Positions 1 through 7,822 of a DNA stretch of 64,000 nucleotides are shown one piece after another; position 1 is the first letter of the stretch, and every line of letters starts with the position of its first letter. A program made the translations under genes and the position numbers. Under the pieces are notes generated by a model. That model was not told where the DNA came from. It did not search any database and saw nothing but the letters and a program-made list of their open reading frames with translations. The DNA comes from Bradyrhizobium iriomotense (GTDB lineage Bacteria; Pseudomonadota; Alphaproteobacteria; Rhizobiales; Xanthobacteraceae), in assembly GCF_018129405.1 (NCBI RefSeq), contig NZ_JAFCLP010000002.1, forward strand, positions 1-64,000. The letters run 5' to 3'.

Positions 1-189
1 TTCTTGCCGCCATATAGCCCTGACCTCAACCCGATCGAGCAGGTCTTCGCCAAACTCAAACACCTCATGCGAGCTGCGGAAGCGCGTGACGTCGAGACAA
101 CCTGGCGAAAAGTCGGTGAACTCCTCGATCTCTTCTCAGAAGAGGAGTGCACCAACTACTTCAAAAACTCAGGCTATGTTTCCGTATAA
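1..189 (+). pseudogene. IS630-family transposase, 3' end only
   Basis: The frame is open from the first base of the window and ends at 189. The protein carries the SPDLNPIEQVFAKLK block that surrounds the last catalytic glutamate of the DDE domain in IS630/Tc1-type transposases, followed by the usual short C-terminal tail. Only about 62 residues are visible because the window starts inside the gene, so it is not possible to say whether the whole element is intact. The right end of the element should lie just after 189; no terminal repeat could be identified without the left end. Confidence 0.8.
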
Positions 190-300
190 AAACATCATGC
201 TCTAGGGGTGATTGCCGTCCTTGAACGCGGGCCCTGCCGGCAGCGACTAACCTACAGAGTGCAAAGGGATCAGTGGAACGTGATCGAGCCTCCTCTTCCT

Positions 301-321
301 AAAGCACCAAAATGGTGCTTT
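301..321. repeat. Perfect 9-bp hairpin upstream of the TnpB-like/PspA frame
   Basis: AAAGCACCA at 301-309 and TGGTGCTTT at 313-321 are perfectly complementary around an AAA loop. The hairpin ends 10 bases before the ATG at 332 and overlaps the place where a ribosome binding site would lie, so it could be a translational or transcriptional control site. It could also be part of the IS right-end debris. Confidence 0.6.
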
Positions 322-331
322 AGTGCTTTTC

Positions 332-1486
332 ATGAGCCAGTCACCCCGAAACGCGCCGTCCGCACTGCGTTACAGGCTTGCCCCGGACCCGGCCGCCAAG
401 GCCGCCATCGAGGCAACATTCCAGGCCTATGACCGCATGATGGAGATCCTCGACGAGGTGGCCCGGACCCATAATGTGGGTTCCAATGTCGTCCTGCTCC
501 ACGCTCACGCCTATGAGCCGATCCGGAAACATACCGCACTGCCGTCGCGGCTGGTGACGCTGGGCCTGCGCGACCGCAACGAGTATCGCGCAGCGCAAGG
601 CCGCCGCCTGCCGCTCGACGACAAGCTCGCCAAGATCAAGGGCCCTGCCACCATTTCGATTGCGACCGTGCAAGGGCGCTTCAGCGTGCCCTTCGACTAC
701 GCCGGCTATGCCGAGGGTTGGGGCCAGAGCGTGCCGGCGCACCTCATCCGCACCGACGACGGTTTCGAAGTTCACTACGGCGTCACGCCGAACAGCCTGC
801 CAGAGGAGGAGAACGCCATGGATACCATCGCTGCCGCCCCCGACAACTTCCTGTCCCGGGTCGGGCGTCTGATCGCCGGGATCGCCTACGACGCGATCGA
901 GCAGGCGGAAGGCAAGAACAAGCTGAAGGTGGTCGGCCAGGCCATCCGCGAGATCGAACGTGCCGAAAGCGAGGCGCGCGACGCGCTCGCGGCCGGACGG
1001 GCCGAGGAATACCGCCTCAACGCGCGCCGCAGCGAGATCGAACGCGCGATGACCGATCTTACCGCCAAGATCGAAGGCGCGATCGCCGATGGCCGCGACG
1101 ATCTCGCCCGTGCCGGCATCGCACGGCAGATGGATCTGGAGGCGCAGTTCGAGGTGCTCTCGCGAGCCATCGACGAGAACAACGAGAAGATCGAGCAATG
1201 CGTGACCTCGCTGCGCGCCGTGCTGTCGGCGCTCCAGGATGCCGAGCAGCGCCGCGCCGATCTCGAAAAGAGTGAGGCGCATGCGAGCCATCAGGCCTCG
1301 ACGTCGCCCCGGAAGTCGGGCGGGGCTTCCGCAGCAGCCAAGGCCATGCGGGCGGGCAGGGCGGTGGCACGGGCGACCGGCGTGCCGCAGGGCATCCCGT
1401 ATTCCAGCGACATCGACGAGCTCAGCGCGCTTCATCGCGACAAGGAAATTGCGGCGAGGCTGGCGCGGTTGAAGTCGCGCACTTGA
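332..1486 (+). CDS. PspA/IM30 protein with an in-frame TnpB-like N-terminal extension
   Basis: The frame can start at GTG 323 or ATG 332. Residues 1 to about 160 have the layout of the N-terminal (wedge) part of TnpB-type proteins: ALRYRLAPDP at the start, LPSRLVTLGLRDRNEY in the middle, then ISIATVQGRFSVPF and a beta-rich stretch ending in GFEVHYGV. There is no RuvC nuclease or zinc ribbon. From the internal ATG at 818 the protein is a typical PspA/IM30 membrane-binding coiled-coil protein (IERAESEARDALAAG and a long Glu/Arg/Ala helix). The PspA part alone is 222 residues, the usual length of the family, and has its own strong Shine-Dalgarno. It may therefore be translated as a fusion, as a separate protein, or both. 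PspA coats stressed inner membrane; the genes after it are its usual flotillin partners. The PspA call is firm, the TnpB likeness is by eye. Confidence 0.75.
   Translation: MSQSPRNAPSALRYRLAPDPAAKAAIEATFQAYDRMMEILDEVARTHNVGSNVVLLHAHAYEPIRKHTALPSRLVTLGLRDRNEYRAAQGRRLPLDDKLAKIKGPATISIATVQGRFSVPFDYAGYAEGWGQSVPAHLIRTDDGFEVHYGVTPNSLPEEENAMDTIAAAPDNFLSRVGRLIAGIAYDAIEQAEGKNKLKVVGQAIREIERAESEARDALAAGRAEEYRLNARRSEIERAMTDLTAKIEGAIADGRDDLARAGIARQMDLEAQFEVLSRAIDENNEKIEQCVTSLRAVLSALQDAEQRRADLEKSEAHASHQASTSPRKSGGASAAAKAMRAGRAVARATGVPQGIPYSSDIDELSALHRDKEIAARLARLKSRT
802..820 (+). promoter_or_regulatory. Strong internal ribosome binding site and start codon for PspA
   Basis: AGAGGAGGAG lies 7 bases before ATG 818-820, which is in frame with the upstream TnpB-like segment. 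It defines a 222-residue PspA product (818-1486), matching the family's standard length, and is the main reason to think PspA is also made on its own. Confidence 0.7.
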
Positions 1487-1496
1487 GTGCAGTGTC

Positions 1497-2156
1497 ATGA
1501 GCGCATTGCTCGAACACGTCATGTCGCCGGAGGTCAGGCCGTTCGCGATCGCGGCGGCCATGATCGTCATCGTCGGCTCGCTCGAGGTGATCACGATGCT
1601 GGTCGGGGCTTCCCTCAGCGAGATGCTCGGCACCAGCATCGATTTCAGCCATCCTAGTGACAATGGCGTGCTCAACGCCATTTCCTGGATCAATGTCGGC
1701 GGCGTGCCGCTGTTGATCTTCCTGTTGCTGGCGCTCGGCGCCTTCTCCATCACCGGCTTCCTGATCCAGGACATCGCCCGGATGGTGGCCGGGCCCTTGC
1801 CGGCGACGGTCGCCTCGGTCGGGGCGATTGTCGTCTCGGTTCCGCTGGTGCGCACCGCCAGCGGCGCCATCGCGCGGATCATTCCCAAGGACGAGAGCTA
1901 TGTCGTCGGCCTCGGCGATCTCGTCGGCCGCGTCGGTGAGGTCGTCGTCGGTCCGCTCGACCAGGGGCCGCCCGGCCGGGTCAGCGTCGCCGACGTCCAC
2001 GGCAACCGCCACTTTGTCCTGGCGGTCGCGGCACCTTCGTCGTCGCCCCTGCCGCAGGGAACCCTGGTCCTGCTGGTCGATCGCGATGGCACCCGCTTCG
2101 TGGCGGTGAAGGCCGAGGATGAACTCAAACCGTCCAAGCCACCTCTAAGCAGCTAG
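1497..2156 (+). CDS. yqiJ: YqiJ-like inner-membrane OB-fold protein
   Basis: A 219-residue membrane protein with a helix at about 15-40, a second pair at about 65-95 (VPLLIFLLLALGAFSITGFLIQ) and a soluble C-terminal beta domain from about 125 (LVGRVGEVVVGPLDQG...FVAVKAEDEL), the arrangement of YqiJ/NfeD-like OB-fold partners of flotillins. It starts 10 bases after the PspA gene and is followed after 24 bases by the flotillin gene, so the three form one operon. In E. coli YqiJ and YqiK sit together in the same way. Its likely job is to anchor or organise the flotillin assembly in the inner membrane; the precise role is not established. Confidence 0.8.
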   Translation: MSALLEHVMSPEVRPFAIAAAMIVIVGSLEVITMLVGASLSEMLGTSIDFSHPSDNGVLNAISWINVGGVPLLIFLLLALGAFSITGFLIQDIARMVAGPLPATVASVGAIVVSVPLVRTASGAIARIIPKDESYVVGLGDLVGRVGEVVVGPLDQGPPGRVSVADVHGNRHFVLAVAAPSSSPLPQGTLVLLVDRDGTRFVAVKAEDELKPSKPPLSS

Positions 2157-2180
2157 TAAGTCAATTCATTGGAGCAAGTC

Positions 2181-3875
2181 ATGTTCGACATCGCAGTCCC
2201 GGCCATGATCGGCGTCGCGCTGATCGTCGTCCTGGGGATCGTCTTCACCATTCTCTACAAGCGCGCCACGCGTGACGAGGCCTTCGTGCGCACCGGCCTC
2301 GGCGGCAAGAAGGTCGTGCTCGACGGCGGCGCCATGATCCTGCCGATCTTCCACTCCTATGCCAGCGTCAATCTGAAGACGCTCCGGCTGACCGTCGAGC
2401 GCAAGGAGCGGGAATCCCTGATCACCAAGGACCGCCTGCGCGTCGACATCGTCGCCGAGTTCTACGTGCGCGTCCGCCCGGACGAGGAAAGCATCGCGCT
2501 GGCAAGCCAGACGCTGGGCGCGCTGACCAACGACGCCGAGGCGCTGCGCAACCAGGTCGAGGCGAAATTCGTCGACGGCCTCCGTTCGGTTGCCGCGACC
2601 ATGAGCATCCTGGAGCTTCAGGAGAAGCGCTCGGACTTCGTCAAGCACGTGCAGTCGACAGTTGAGTCCGACGTCAAATCGAACGGGCTCGAGCTTGAAT
2701 CGGTGTCGCTGACCAAGCTGGACCAGACCGACGTCAAGTTTTTCAACCCCGAGAATTTCTTCGACGCCGAAGGTCTCACCCAGCTCAAGACCGTCACCGA
2801 GACCCGCCGGCGCGACCGCAACGCCATCGTGCGCGACAACGAGGTGGCGATCGCGCAGAAGGACCTCGAGGCTCGGCAGCAGACCCTCGGGATCGAGCGG
2901 ACCAAGAAGGAAGCCGAGCTCTCGCAGGAGCGCGACATCGCCAACAAGACCGCCAGCACCCGCGCCGAGGTCGCAACCGCGACCCAGACCGCCCGCCTGA
3001 CGGAGGAAAACGCCCGCATCGACACCGACCGGGCCGTTGCCGAAAAGGAGGCGGGCGCCAAGCAGGTCAAGGAAACCGCTGTGATCGAGTCGGATCTCGC
3101 AATCAACAAGCGCAAGACCGACGCCCAGCGCGAAATCCAGATCGCGACGCAGGAGAACGAAATCCAGATCGCGGCCAAGAGCAAGCAGACCTCGGAAGCC
3201 GTTGCAGAGGCCAAGACGGCCGAAGCGCTGGCCGTCTCGGCGGAGGAAAAGGTCGTGACCGCACGCGCGGTCGAGGTCGCCGATCGCGCCCGTCTCACCC
3301 AGGTGCTGGCCGCACGGACCGAGGCCGAGCGCAAGTCGACCGAATTGATCGTCGCGGCCGAAGCCGAGAAGAAGGCCTCGCTCGACCGCGCCGAGGCCGT
3401 CAAGACGCTGGCAACGGCGGAAGCCGAGTCCAACAAGATCAAGGCGGTCGGTGTCCGGAACATCGGCGAGGCGGAAGCTGCCGTCATCACCATGAAGAAC
3501 GAGGCGCAGAACAAGCTCGGCAGCAACGTCATCGATTTCGAGATCGCCAAGAAGCGGATCGAGACCATGCCCTCGGCATTGGCCGAGATGGTCAAGCCGA
3601 TCGCCAACCTCAAGGACGTCCGTATCCTGCACACCGGCGGTGCGTTCGGCGGCAATGGCGCAGGTAGCGGCAACGTCGGCTTCGGCGAGGGCCTTGCCGG
3701 CGAGCTGCTCAAGGTGCACGCGCTGCGTCCGATGATCGACGAGATCCTGCGCCAGAGCGGCTTTGCGCCGGGGGATGATCCCGTGAAGGCGCTGGTCGGC
3801 GCCGTGACGGGCAAGAGCAACGGCGCCGCAGTGCCGGCGCCCGCGCCGGAGAAAACAAACAGCGCCGATCTATGA
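2181..3875 (+). CDS. yqiK: Flotillin family protein (YqiK-like)
   Basis: A 564-residue protein with one N-terminal membrane helix (about 5-25, VPAMIGVALIVVLGIVF), an SPFH/band-7 domain (about 35-200) and a very long Ala/Glu/Lys/Arg coiled coil (about 210-480) typical of flotillins, ending in a Gly-rich tail. The ATG at 2181 is preferred over the upstream TTG at 2169 because GGAG lies 6 bases before it and the membrane helix follows at once. Flotillins form cage-like assemblies on membrane microdomains. Together with PspA and the YqiJ-like protein it forms a membrane maintenance module. Confidence 0.88.
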   Translation: MFDIAVPAMIGVALIVVLGIVFTILYKRATRDEAFVRTGLGGKKVVLDGGAMILPIFHSYASVNLKTLRLTVERKERESLITKDRLRVDIVAEFYVRVRPDEESIALASQTLGALTNDAEALRNQVEAKFVDGLRSVAATMSILELQEKRSDFVKHVQSTVESDVKSNGLELESVSLTKLDQTDVKFFNPENFFDAEGLTQLKTVTETRRRDRNAIVRDNEVAIAQKDLEARQQTLGIERTKKEAELSQERDIANKTASTRAEVATATQTARLTEENARIDTDRAVAEKEAGAKQVKETAVIESDLAINKRKTDAQREIQIATQENEIQIAAKSKQTSEAVAEAKTAEALAVSAEEKVVTARAVEVADRARLTQVLAARTEAERKSTELIVAAEAEKKASLDRAEAVKTLATAEAESNKIKAVGVRNIGEAEAAVITMKNEAQNKLGSNVIDFEIAKKRIETMPSALAEMVKPIANLKDVRILHTGGAFGGNGAGSGNVGFGEGLAGELLKVHALRPMIDEILRQSGFAPGDDPVKALVGAVTGKSNGAAVPAPAPEKTNSADL

Positions 3876-3944
3876 ATGCCGGTTCATTGCTGCTGAGAAT
3901 TCGAAACGATAAGAACAGGCCTTGCGCGTCTCGCGTCGCGCAAC

Positions 3945-3996
3945 GTCCCGGAGTGCGGATCGATCGCGTGTTGAATCCGTCGATCGCACTCCGGAC
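3945..3996. repeat. Imperfect stem-loop after the flotillin gene
   Basis: CGATCGCACTCCGGAC at 3981-3996 pairs, with two bulged bases, with 3945-3965. It lies 70 bases after the flotillin stop and could end the operon, although there is no T run behind it. Confidence 0.4.
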
Positions 3997-4086
3997 GGCT
4001 CTTTGAGGCAACGCCATTTGTTGCCGCGGCGCCGGCGCCGATCGACGTCAGGCGCTTACAGCCTGTTTCGATCGGGAGATTTTCAC

Positions 4087-4455
4087 ATGAAGTATTTTCT
4101 GTCCGGACTGGTCGCGATCGGTCTTTCGATCGCCGCCACGGCGTCGTTTGCTGCCGACGCCCGCAACGTCACCGTCGTCAACGAGACCGGCTATGCCATC
4201 AAATTCCTCGGCTTCAATGCGCCGGACGATGGCCTCGACGAATGGGAGAACGAACTCGACAAGGTTTTGCAGAACCAGGCGAGCACCTATGTCGAATTCG
4301 ACGAGGATGACGAGGGGTGTGTCTGGAACATCCGCGTCGACTGGCAGAACTATGACGAGGCCGTGCTCTGGAAGAACGTCAACCTCTGCAAGTTCACCGC
4401 GCTCCGGCTGCGCTACGACTCCGGCACCAAGACCACGTCGTTCGTCGCCGAATAG
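4087..4455 (+). CDS. Small secreted protein of unknown function
   Basis: A 122-residue protein starting at ATG 4087 behind GGGAG. It has a clear Sec signal peptide cut near ASFA-AD (residue about 22), leaving a mature domain of about 100 residues that is acidic in its middle (DDGLDEWENELD, EFDEDDEG) and contains two cysteines (CVWNIRV, NLCKF) that could form a disulfide. It begins VTVVNETGYAIKFL, a pattern of short periplasmic beta-sandwich proteins. The gene stands alone between the flotillin operon and the tRNA. No function can be given. Confidence 0.75.
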   Translation: MKYFLSGLVAIGLSIAATASFAADARNVTVVNETGYAIKFLGFNAPDDGLDEWENELDKVLQNQASTYVEFDEDDEGCVWNIRVDWQNYDEAVLWKNVNLCKFTALRLRYDSGTKTTSFVAE

Positions 4456-4649
4456 TTTTCGCCCGACAGAGAGCGTTTTCGAGCGAAGTGGATACCGGTT
4501 CGCGTAAAGAAAACGCGTCAAACCAAAAAAACTGGAGGGGCCGGCCCAGGCCCTTCCTCAGATGCGTTGCGGAAGATGACGAATTCGTCCTTTGCAAGCG
4601 CAACCGGCTTTGTTATACGCACCCGCGCGCGGACGACAGTTCGCCCTTT

Positions 4650-4724
4650 TCCTCGGTAGCTCAGCGGTAGAGCATCCGACTGTTAATCGGATGGTCGCTG
4701 GTTCGAATCCAGCCCGGGGAGCCA
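4650..4724 (+). tRNA. tRNA-Asn (anticodon GTT)
   Basis: Full cloverleaf: acceptor TCCTCGG pairing with CCGGGGA (one T-G pair), D arm around AGCGGTA, anticodon stem TCCGA/TCGGA with loop CTGTTAA and anticodon GTT at 4682-4684, T arm CTGGTTCGAATCCAG, discriminator G and an encoded CCA. No copy of its 3' end was seen elsewhere, so nothing suggests use as an integration site here. Confidence 0.96.
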
Positions 4725-4940
4725 AATTCCGCTGTCAATTCATGAACTTACCGGCGTTCGCTGATGCGGCGCGCGATGTCGCTCGAGTCGTCTCTCGCGG
4801 ACCCGGCGGTGCTCCGATCCACGCAGAATCGCGTTCAAGCAGATGTGTCCGGCAGCGCCATCGCAGCCGCCGGGGCGGCACCAAAACGACTTAATTCAAA
4901 TCGAGCTTGCCAGAGCCGGACTCTTACGGAGCTGATTCAC

Positions 4941-5120
4941 ATGCCCGACATCCAGATCGACCGCGCCCAACTGGCTCCCTCGATTCTGCCGGCCGACGTT
5001 CCCGAGCTCAGCGACGACGAATGCATCGCCCGCCTTAAGCGTGCGGTCGAGACGCCCGATTCGGCGCGGCTGGATGAGGTCGCCGCCCTGATCGGTCGCC
5101 TCGCGGTGACGATCGAATAG
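4941..5120 (+). CDS. Small hypothetical protein (59 aa)
   Basis: Starts at ATG 4941 behind GGAG (4928-4931). The protein is acidic and helical, with the segment LSDDECIARLKRAVETPDSARLDEVAALIGRLAV. It lies between tRNA-Asn and the pcm-like gene. The longer frame opening at 4764 crosses non-coding sequence and is not preferred. No family is recognised; the good start signal and base composition favour a real gene. Confidence 0.55.
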   Translation: MPDIQIDRAQLAPSILPADVPELSDDECIARLKRAVETPDSARLDEVAALIGRLAVTIE

Positions 5121-5261
5121 TTCGTCCTGTTCCCTGATGCGGTGAGTTGCGGCGGCCGTGGCCAGCCAAGGCCCAACGGCCATGTTGCGTTTTCGCCGGG
5201 CATGTTCCAAAGATGCCGCTAACTTCCGTCCGCGGCATCGTCCGCATTTCAGGGTCCGCAA

Positions 5262-5924
5262 ATGTCCGGTTTTTCGACCGCGCGCCTCAAAATGGTCGAT
5301 GGCCAGGTGCGCACCAATGACGTCACCGATCGCCGAATTCTCGATGCCATGCTCACCGTTCCGCGCGAGGCGTTCGTGCCGGCGAGCCGCCAGGCCCTGG
5401 CCTATCTCGACCTCGATCTCGATGTGAGCGAGGGCGCTGCCAAGCGGTTCCTGATCAAGCCGCAGTTGACCGGCAAGCTGCTCCAGGCCGCTGAGATCGG
5501 CGAGGGCGACAATGTCCTGGTCGTCGGCTGCGCCACGGGCTATCTCGCCGCGCTGGCGGCCAAGCTGGCGCGTCAGGTCACCGCGACGGAGTGCGATTCT
5601 GCCCTGGCCGCGAAGGCCAAGGAGGCCTTTGCTGCCCTCGGCCTCGCCAACGTCACCTGCAAGGCTGCTCCCTGCACCGAGGGCGAACCGTCCGCCGCCC
5701 CCTATGACGTGATCATCCTCAATGGCGCCGCCGAGGTGACGCCGGAAGGGCTGTTCGGGCAGCTCAAGGAGGGCGGCCGTCTGGTGGGCGTATCGGCCGA
5801 ATCAAGGCCGCCGCGGGCGACGATCGTGACCCGGACCCACGGGGAATTCGGCCATCGGGCGCTGTTCGACGCCACAGCTCCGGTCCTTCCCGGGCTGGAA
5901 CGGGCCGCCGCCTTCGTCTTCTGA
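5262..5924 (+). CDS. Protein-L-isoaspartate O-methyltransferase family protein
   Basis: A 220-residue SAM-dependent methyltransferase of the Pcm family. The N-terminal part holds the family pattern MVDGQVRTNDVTDRRILDAMLTVPREAFVP; the Rossmann part has motif I as VLVVGCATGYLAALAA and motif II around VTATECD. Motif I has GCATGY where true repair enzymes usually have GTGSGY, and the family's second substrate-binding stretch is short, so repair activity on isoaspartate is not certain. Homologues regularly sit just before a TolC-type exporter gene in rhizobia, as here (207 bases apart), which may hint at an envelope-linked role. Confidence 0.8.
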   Translation: MSGFSTARLKMVDGQVRTNDVTDRRILDAMLTVPREAFVPASRQALAYLDLDLDVSEGAAKRFLIKPQLTGKLLQAAEIGEGDNVLVVGCATGYLAALAAKLARQVTATECDSALAAKAKEAFAALGLANVTCKAAPCTEGEPSAAPYDVIILNGAAEVTPEGLFGQLKEGGRLVGVSAESRPPRATIVTRTHGEFGHRALFDATAPVLPGLERAAAFVF

Positions 5925-6000
5925 CGGCCCAAATCCCGTTAAAATCCCGTTCTGAATCAGAAGTGTGGCCGGGATGCTGCACGTGAAGAGTTTCCACCGA

Positions 6001-6020
6001 GAACTACCTTGAGGTAGTTC
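6001..6020. repeat. Perfect 8-bp inverted repeat in the tolC leader
   Basis: GAACTACC (6001-6008) and GGTAGTTC (6013-6020) flank a TTGA loop, 111 bases before the tolC start. It is too short and lacks a T run for a strong terminator, and it may be an operator for the exporter gene. Confidence 0.45.
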
Positions 6021-6131
6021 CGTCGCGCCAATCCGCGTCCTATGTTGCGGCGGGGCAACGACTCCACTCGATAGACGGTAACCCGGCTCGCGGGCACGAG
6101 CCGGGCGTTAAAATGAAACGGAAATTTTGGG

Positions 6132-7517
6132 ATGCATGGGGTGAAGCTCTTCACCGGAGCTGCGGTTTCGGTCCTGCTGCTGGCGCTGGCCGGGCCGACG
6201 CCTGCCTTGGCGGACACGATTGAGGCCGCCTTGGTGCGCGCCTATCAGAACAATCCGCAGCTCAACGCACAGCGCGCCCAGGTGCGCTCGACTGACGAAA
6301 ACGTGCCGCAAGCCCTATCCGGCTATCGCCCCAGGGTCTCGCTGACGGCGAGCGGCGGTTATCAGTATACGGATTTGCAGAGTGGCGTGGGGAGTTCGTC
6401 CATCCACGGAACCACCATGCCTCGCAGCGCTGCAATTACCGCTACGCAGACGCTCTACAATGGCAACCAGACCGCCAACAGAACGCGGGCGGCGGAGAGT
6501 CAGGTGTCCGGTGCCCGCGAAGCGCTGCGCAGCCTCGATCAAAGCCTGCTGCTCCAGGCCGCCACGACCTACATGGATTATCTGCGCGATGCCGCCACGC
6601 TGGAAGTCCAGCGCAGCAACGTGCGCGTGCTCGAGCAGACGCTGAAGCAGACCCGTGATCGTTTCAACGTCGGCGAAGTGACGCGCACCGACGTTGCGCA
6701 ATCGGAAGCGCAACTGGCGGCCGGCAAGACGCAGGCGCTCACCGCGGAGGCGAATCTCACCACGACGCGGGCGAACTTCCGCCGCATCATCGGCAACGAG
6801 CCGACGAATCTCGCACCGGGCTCGCCGGTCGACCGGTTCCTGCCGTCAACACTCGCTTCGGCCATCGAGCTCGGCCTGATCGAGCATCCCAACGTCACGG
6901 CCGCAATGTATGGCATCGACGTCAATTTCTTGCAGGTCAAAGTCGCCGAAGGTGCGTTGCTGCCGACGGTTACGATCCAGGCAGCAGCCACGCAGTCCAA
7001 CGAACAGTCCTTGATTCAGTTGCGCTCGTTCAACGCATCCGCGATCGCGCAGGTCTCGGTGCCGATTTATCAGGGTGGTAGCGAATATTCGCTGATCCGG
7101 CAGTCCAAGGAAAACCTGGCGCAGCAGCGTCTCAACCTCGAAACCACGCGCGACCAGACTCGTGCGAACGTGGTGCAGTTCTGGGGGACGTTGCAGGCCG
7201 GCAAGGCGCAGGTGCAGTCCGCACAGGCGCAGGTGACGGCGTCCGAGATCGCACTCAACGGTGTGCGCGAGGAAGCCAAGGCAGGTCAGCGCACCACGCT
7301 CGACGTGCTCAACGCGCAGCAGGCGCTGGTCAATGCGCGCGTCGCATTGGTGACCGCGCAGCACGACCGCGTGGTGGCATCCTACAACGTCCTCGCCGCA
7401 GTCGGCCGCTTGTCGCCGCAGGTGCTCGGCCTTGCGACCACGGTCTACGATCCCAGCGTTCACTACCATCAGGTCCGCGACAGCTGGGGCGGCGTGCGTA
7501 CGCCTGACGGGCGCTGA
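6132..7517 (+). CDS. tolC: TolC family outer-membrane channel protein
   Basis: A 461-residue protein with a signal peptide cut after PTPALA-DT (about residue 25) and two outer-membrane efflux repeats (about 30-230 and 245-440) rich in long Gln/Ala helices. Typical TolC sequence signs are the opening DTIEAALVRAYQNNPQLNAQRAQVR and the second-repeat VREEAKAGQRTTLDVLNAQQALVNARVAL. TolC trimers form the exit duct of tripartite pumps and type I secretion. No pump partner is adjacent, so it probably serves several inner-membrane systems, as in other rhizobia. A strong hairpin follows the stop codon. Confidence 0.92.
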   Translation: MHGVKLFTGAAVSVLLLALAGPTPALADTIEAALVRAYQNNPQLNAQRAQVRSTDENVPQALSGYRPRVSLTASGGYQYTDLQSGVGSSSIHGTTMPRSAAITATQTLYNGNQTANRTRAAESQVSGAREALRSLDQSLLLQAATTYMDYLRDAATLEVQRSNVRVLEQTLKQTRDRFNVGEVTRTDVAQSEAQLAAGKTQALTAEANLTTTRANFRRIIGNEPTNLAPGSPVDRFLPSTLASAIELGLIEHPNVTAAMYGIDVNFLQVKVAEGALLPTVTIQAAATQSNEQSLIQLRSFNASAIAQVSVPIYQGGSEYSLIRQSKENLAQQRLNLETTRDQTRANVVQFWGTLQAGKAQVQSAQAQVTASEIALNGVREEAKAGQRTTLDVLNAQQALVNARVALVTAQHDRVVASYNVLAAVGRLSPQVLGLATTVYDPSVHYHQVRDSWGGVRTPDGR

Positions 7518-7530
7518 TCCCCGTAGTCAT

Positions 7531-7570
7531 CCGGTCGGCCTCGCGAACAATTGCGGCCGACCGGTGCTTT
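7531..7570 (+). terminator. Terminator-like hairpin after tolC
   Basis: CCGGTCGGCC (7531-7540) and GGCCGACCGG (7555-7564) form a perfect 10-bp stem followed by TGCTTTGCTT. It lies 13 bases after the tolC stop. The rest of the 305-base gap to popZ shows no gene and should hold the popZ promoter. Confidence 0.65.
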
Positions 7571-7822
7571 GCTTGCAATCATCAAAATCCCTGACATAGC
7601 CTTGCCAAGAAGATGCGGGTCGATTCGCTCCGCAACTGATGTCGTATGCGTAAAGCTCGAGTGCCGAGGGCAGGGGCGCGCCGCCGCACGTTGAGCCGTG
7701 ATCTGGGGACAAGTCGGGCTGCCGCGACGAAAATGTCGGGGCGCTCGCTGCGGAACCGGCCAATCCTGTCGTGCTTGGTGTAAAACAACGCATGCGAGGG
7801 CGTTGATGATGTGGAGTCGGAG

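Noticed and set aside
1-332. Complete insertion sequence at the left edge
   Set aside because: Only the transposase end is in view and no terminal repeat can be paired, so completeness cannot be judged.
341-1888. 515-codon minus-strand frame
   Set aside because: Shadow of the PspA and YqiJ-like genes; no recognisable domain.
2166-3719. 517-codon minus-strand frame
   Set aside because: Antisense shadow of the flotillin gene; composition is that of the reverse reading of a coiled-coil gene.
4650-4724. tRNA-Asn as attachment site of an integrated element
   Set aside because: No second copy of the tRNA 3' end and no integrase gene were found in the window.
4764-4940. Upstream extension of the 59-aa gene at 4941
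   Set aside because: The added residues have no coding character and the ATG at 4941 has a proper ribosome site.
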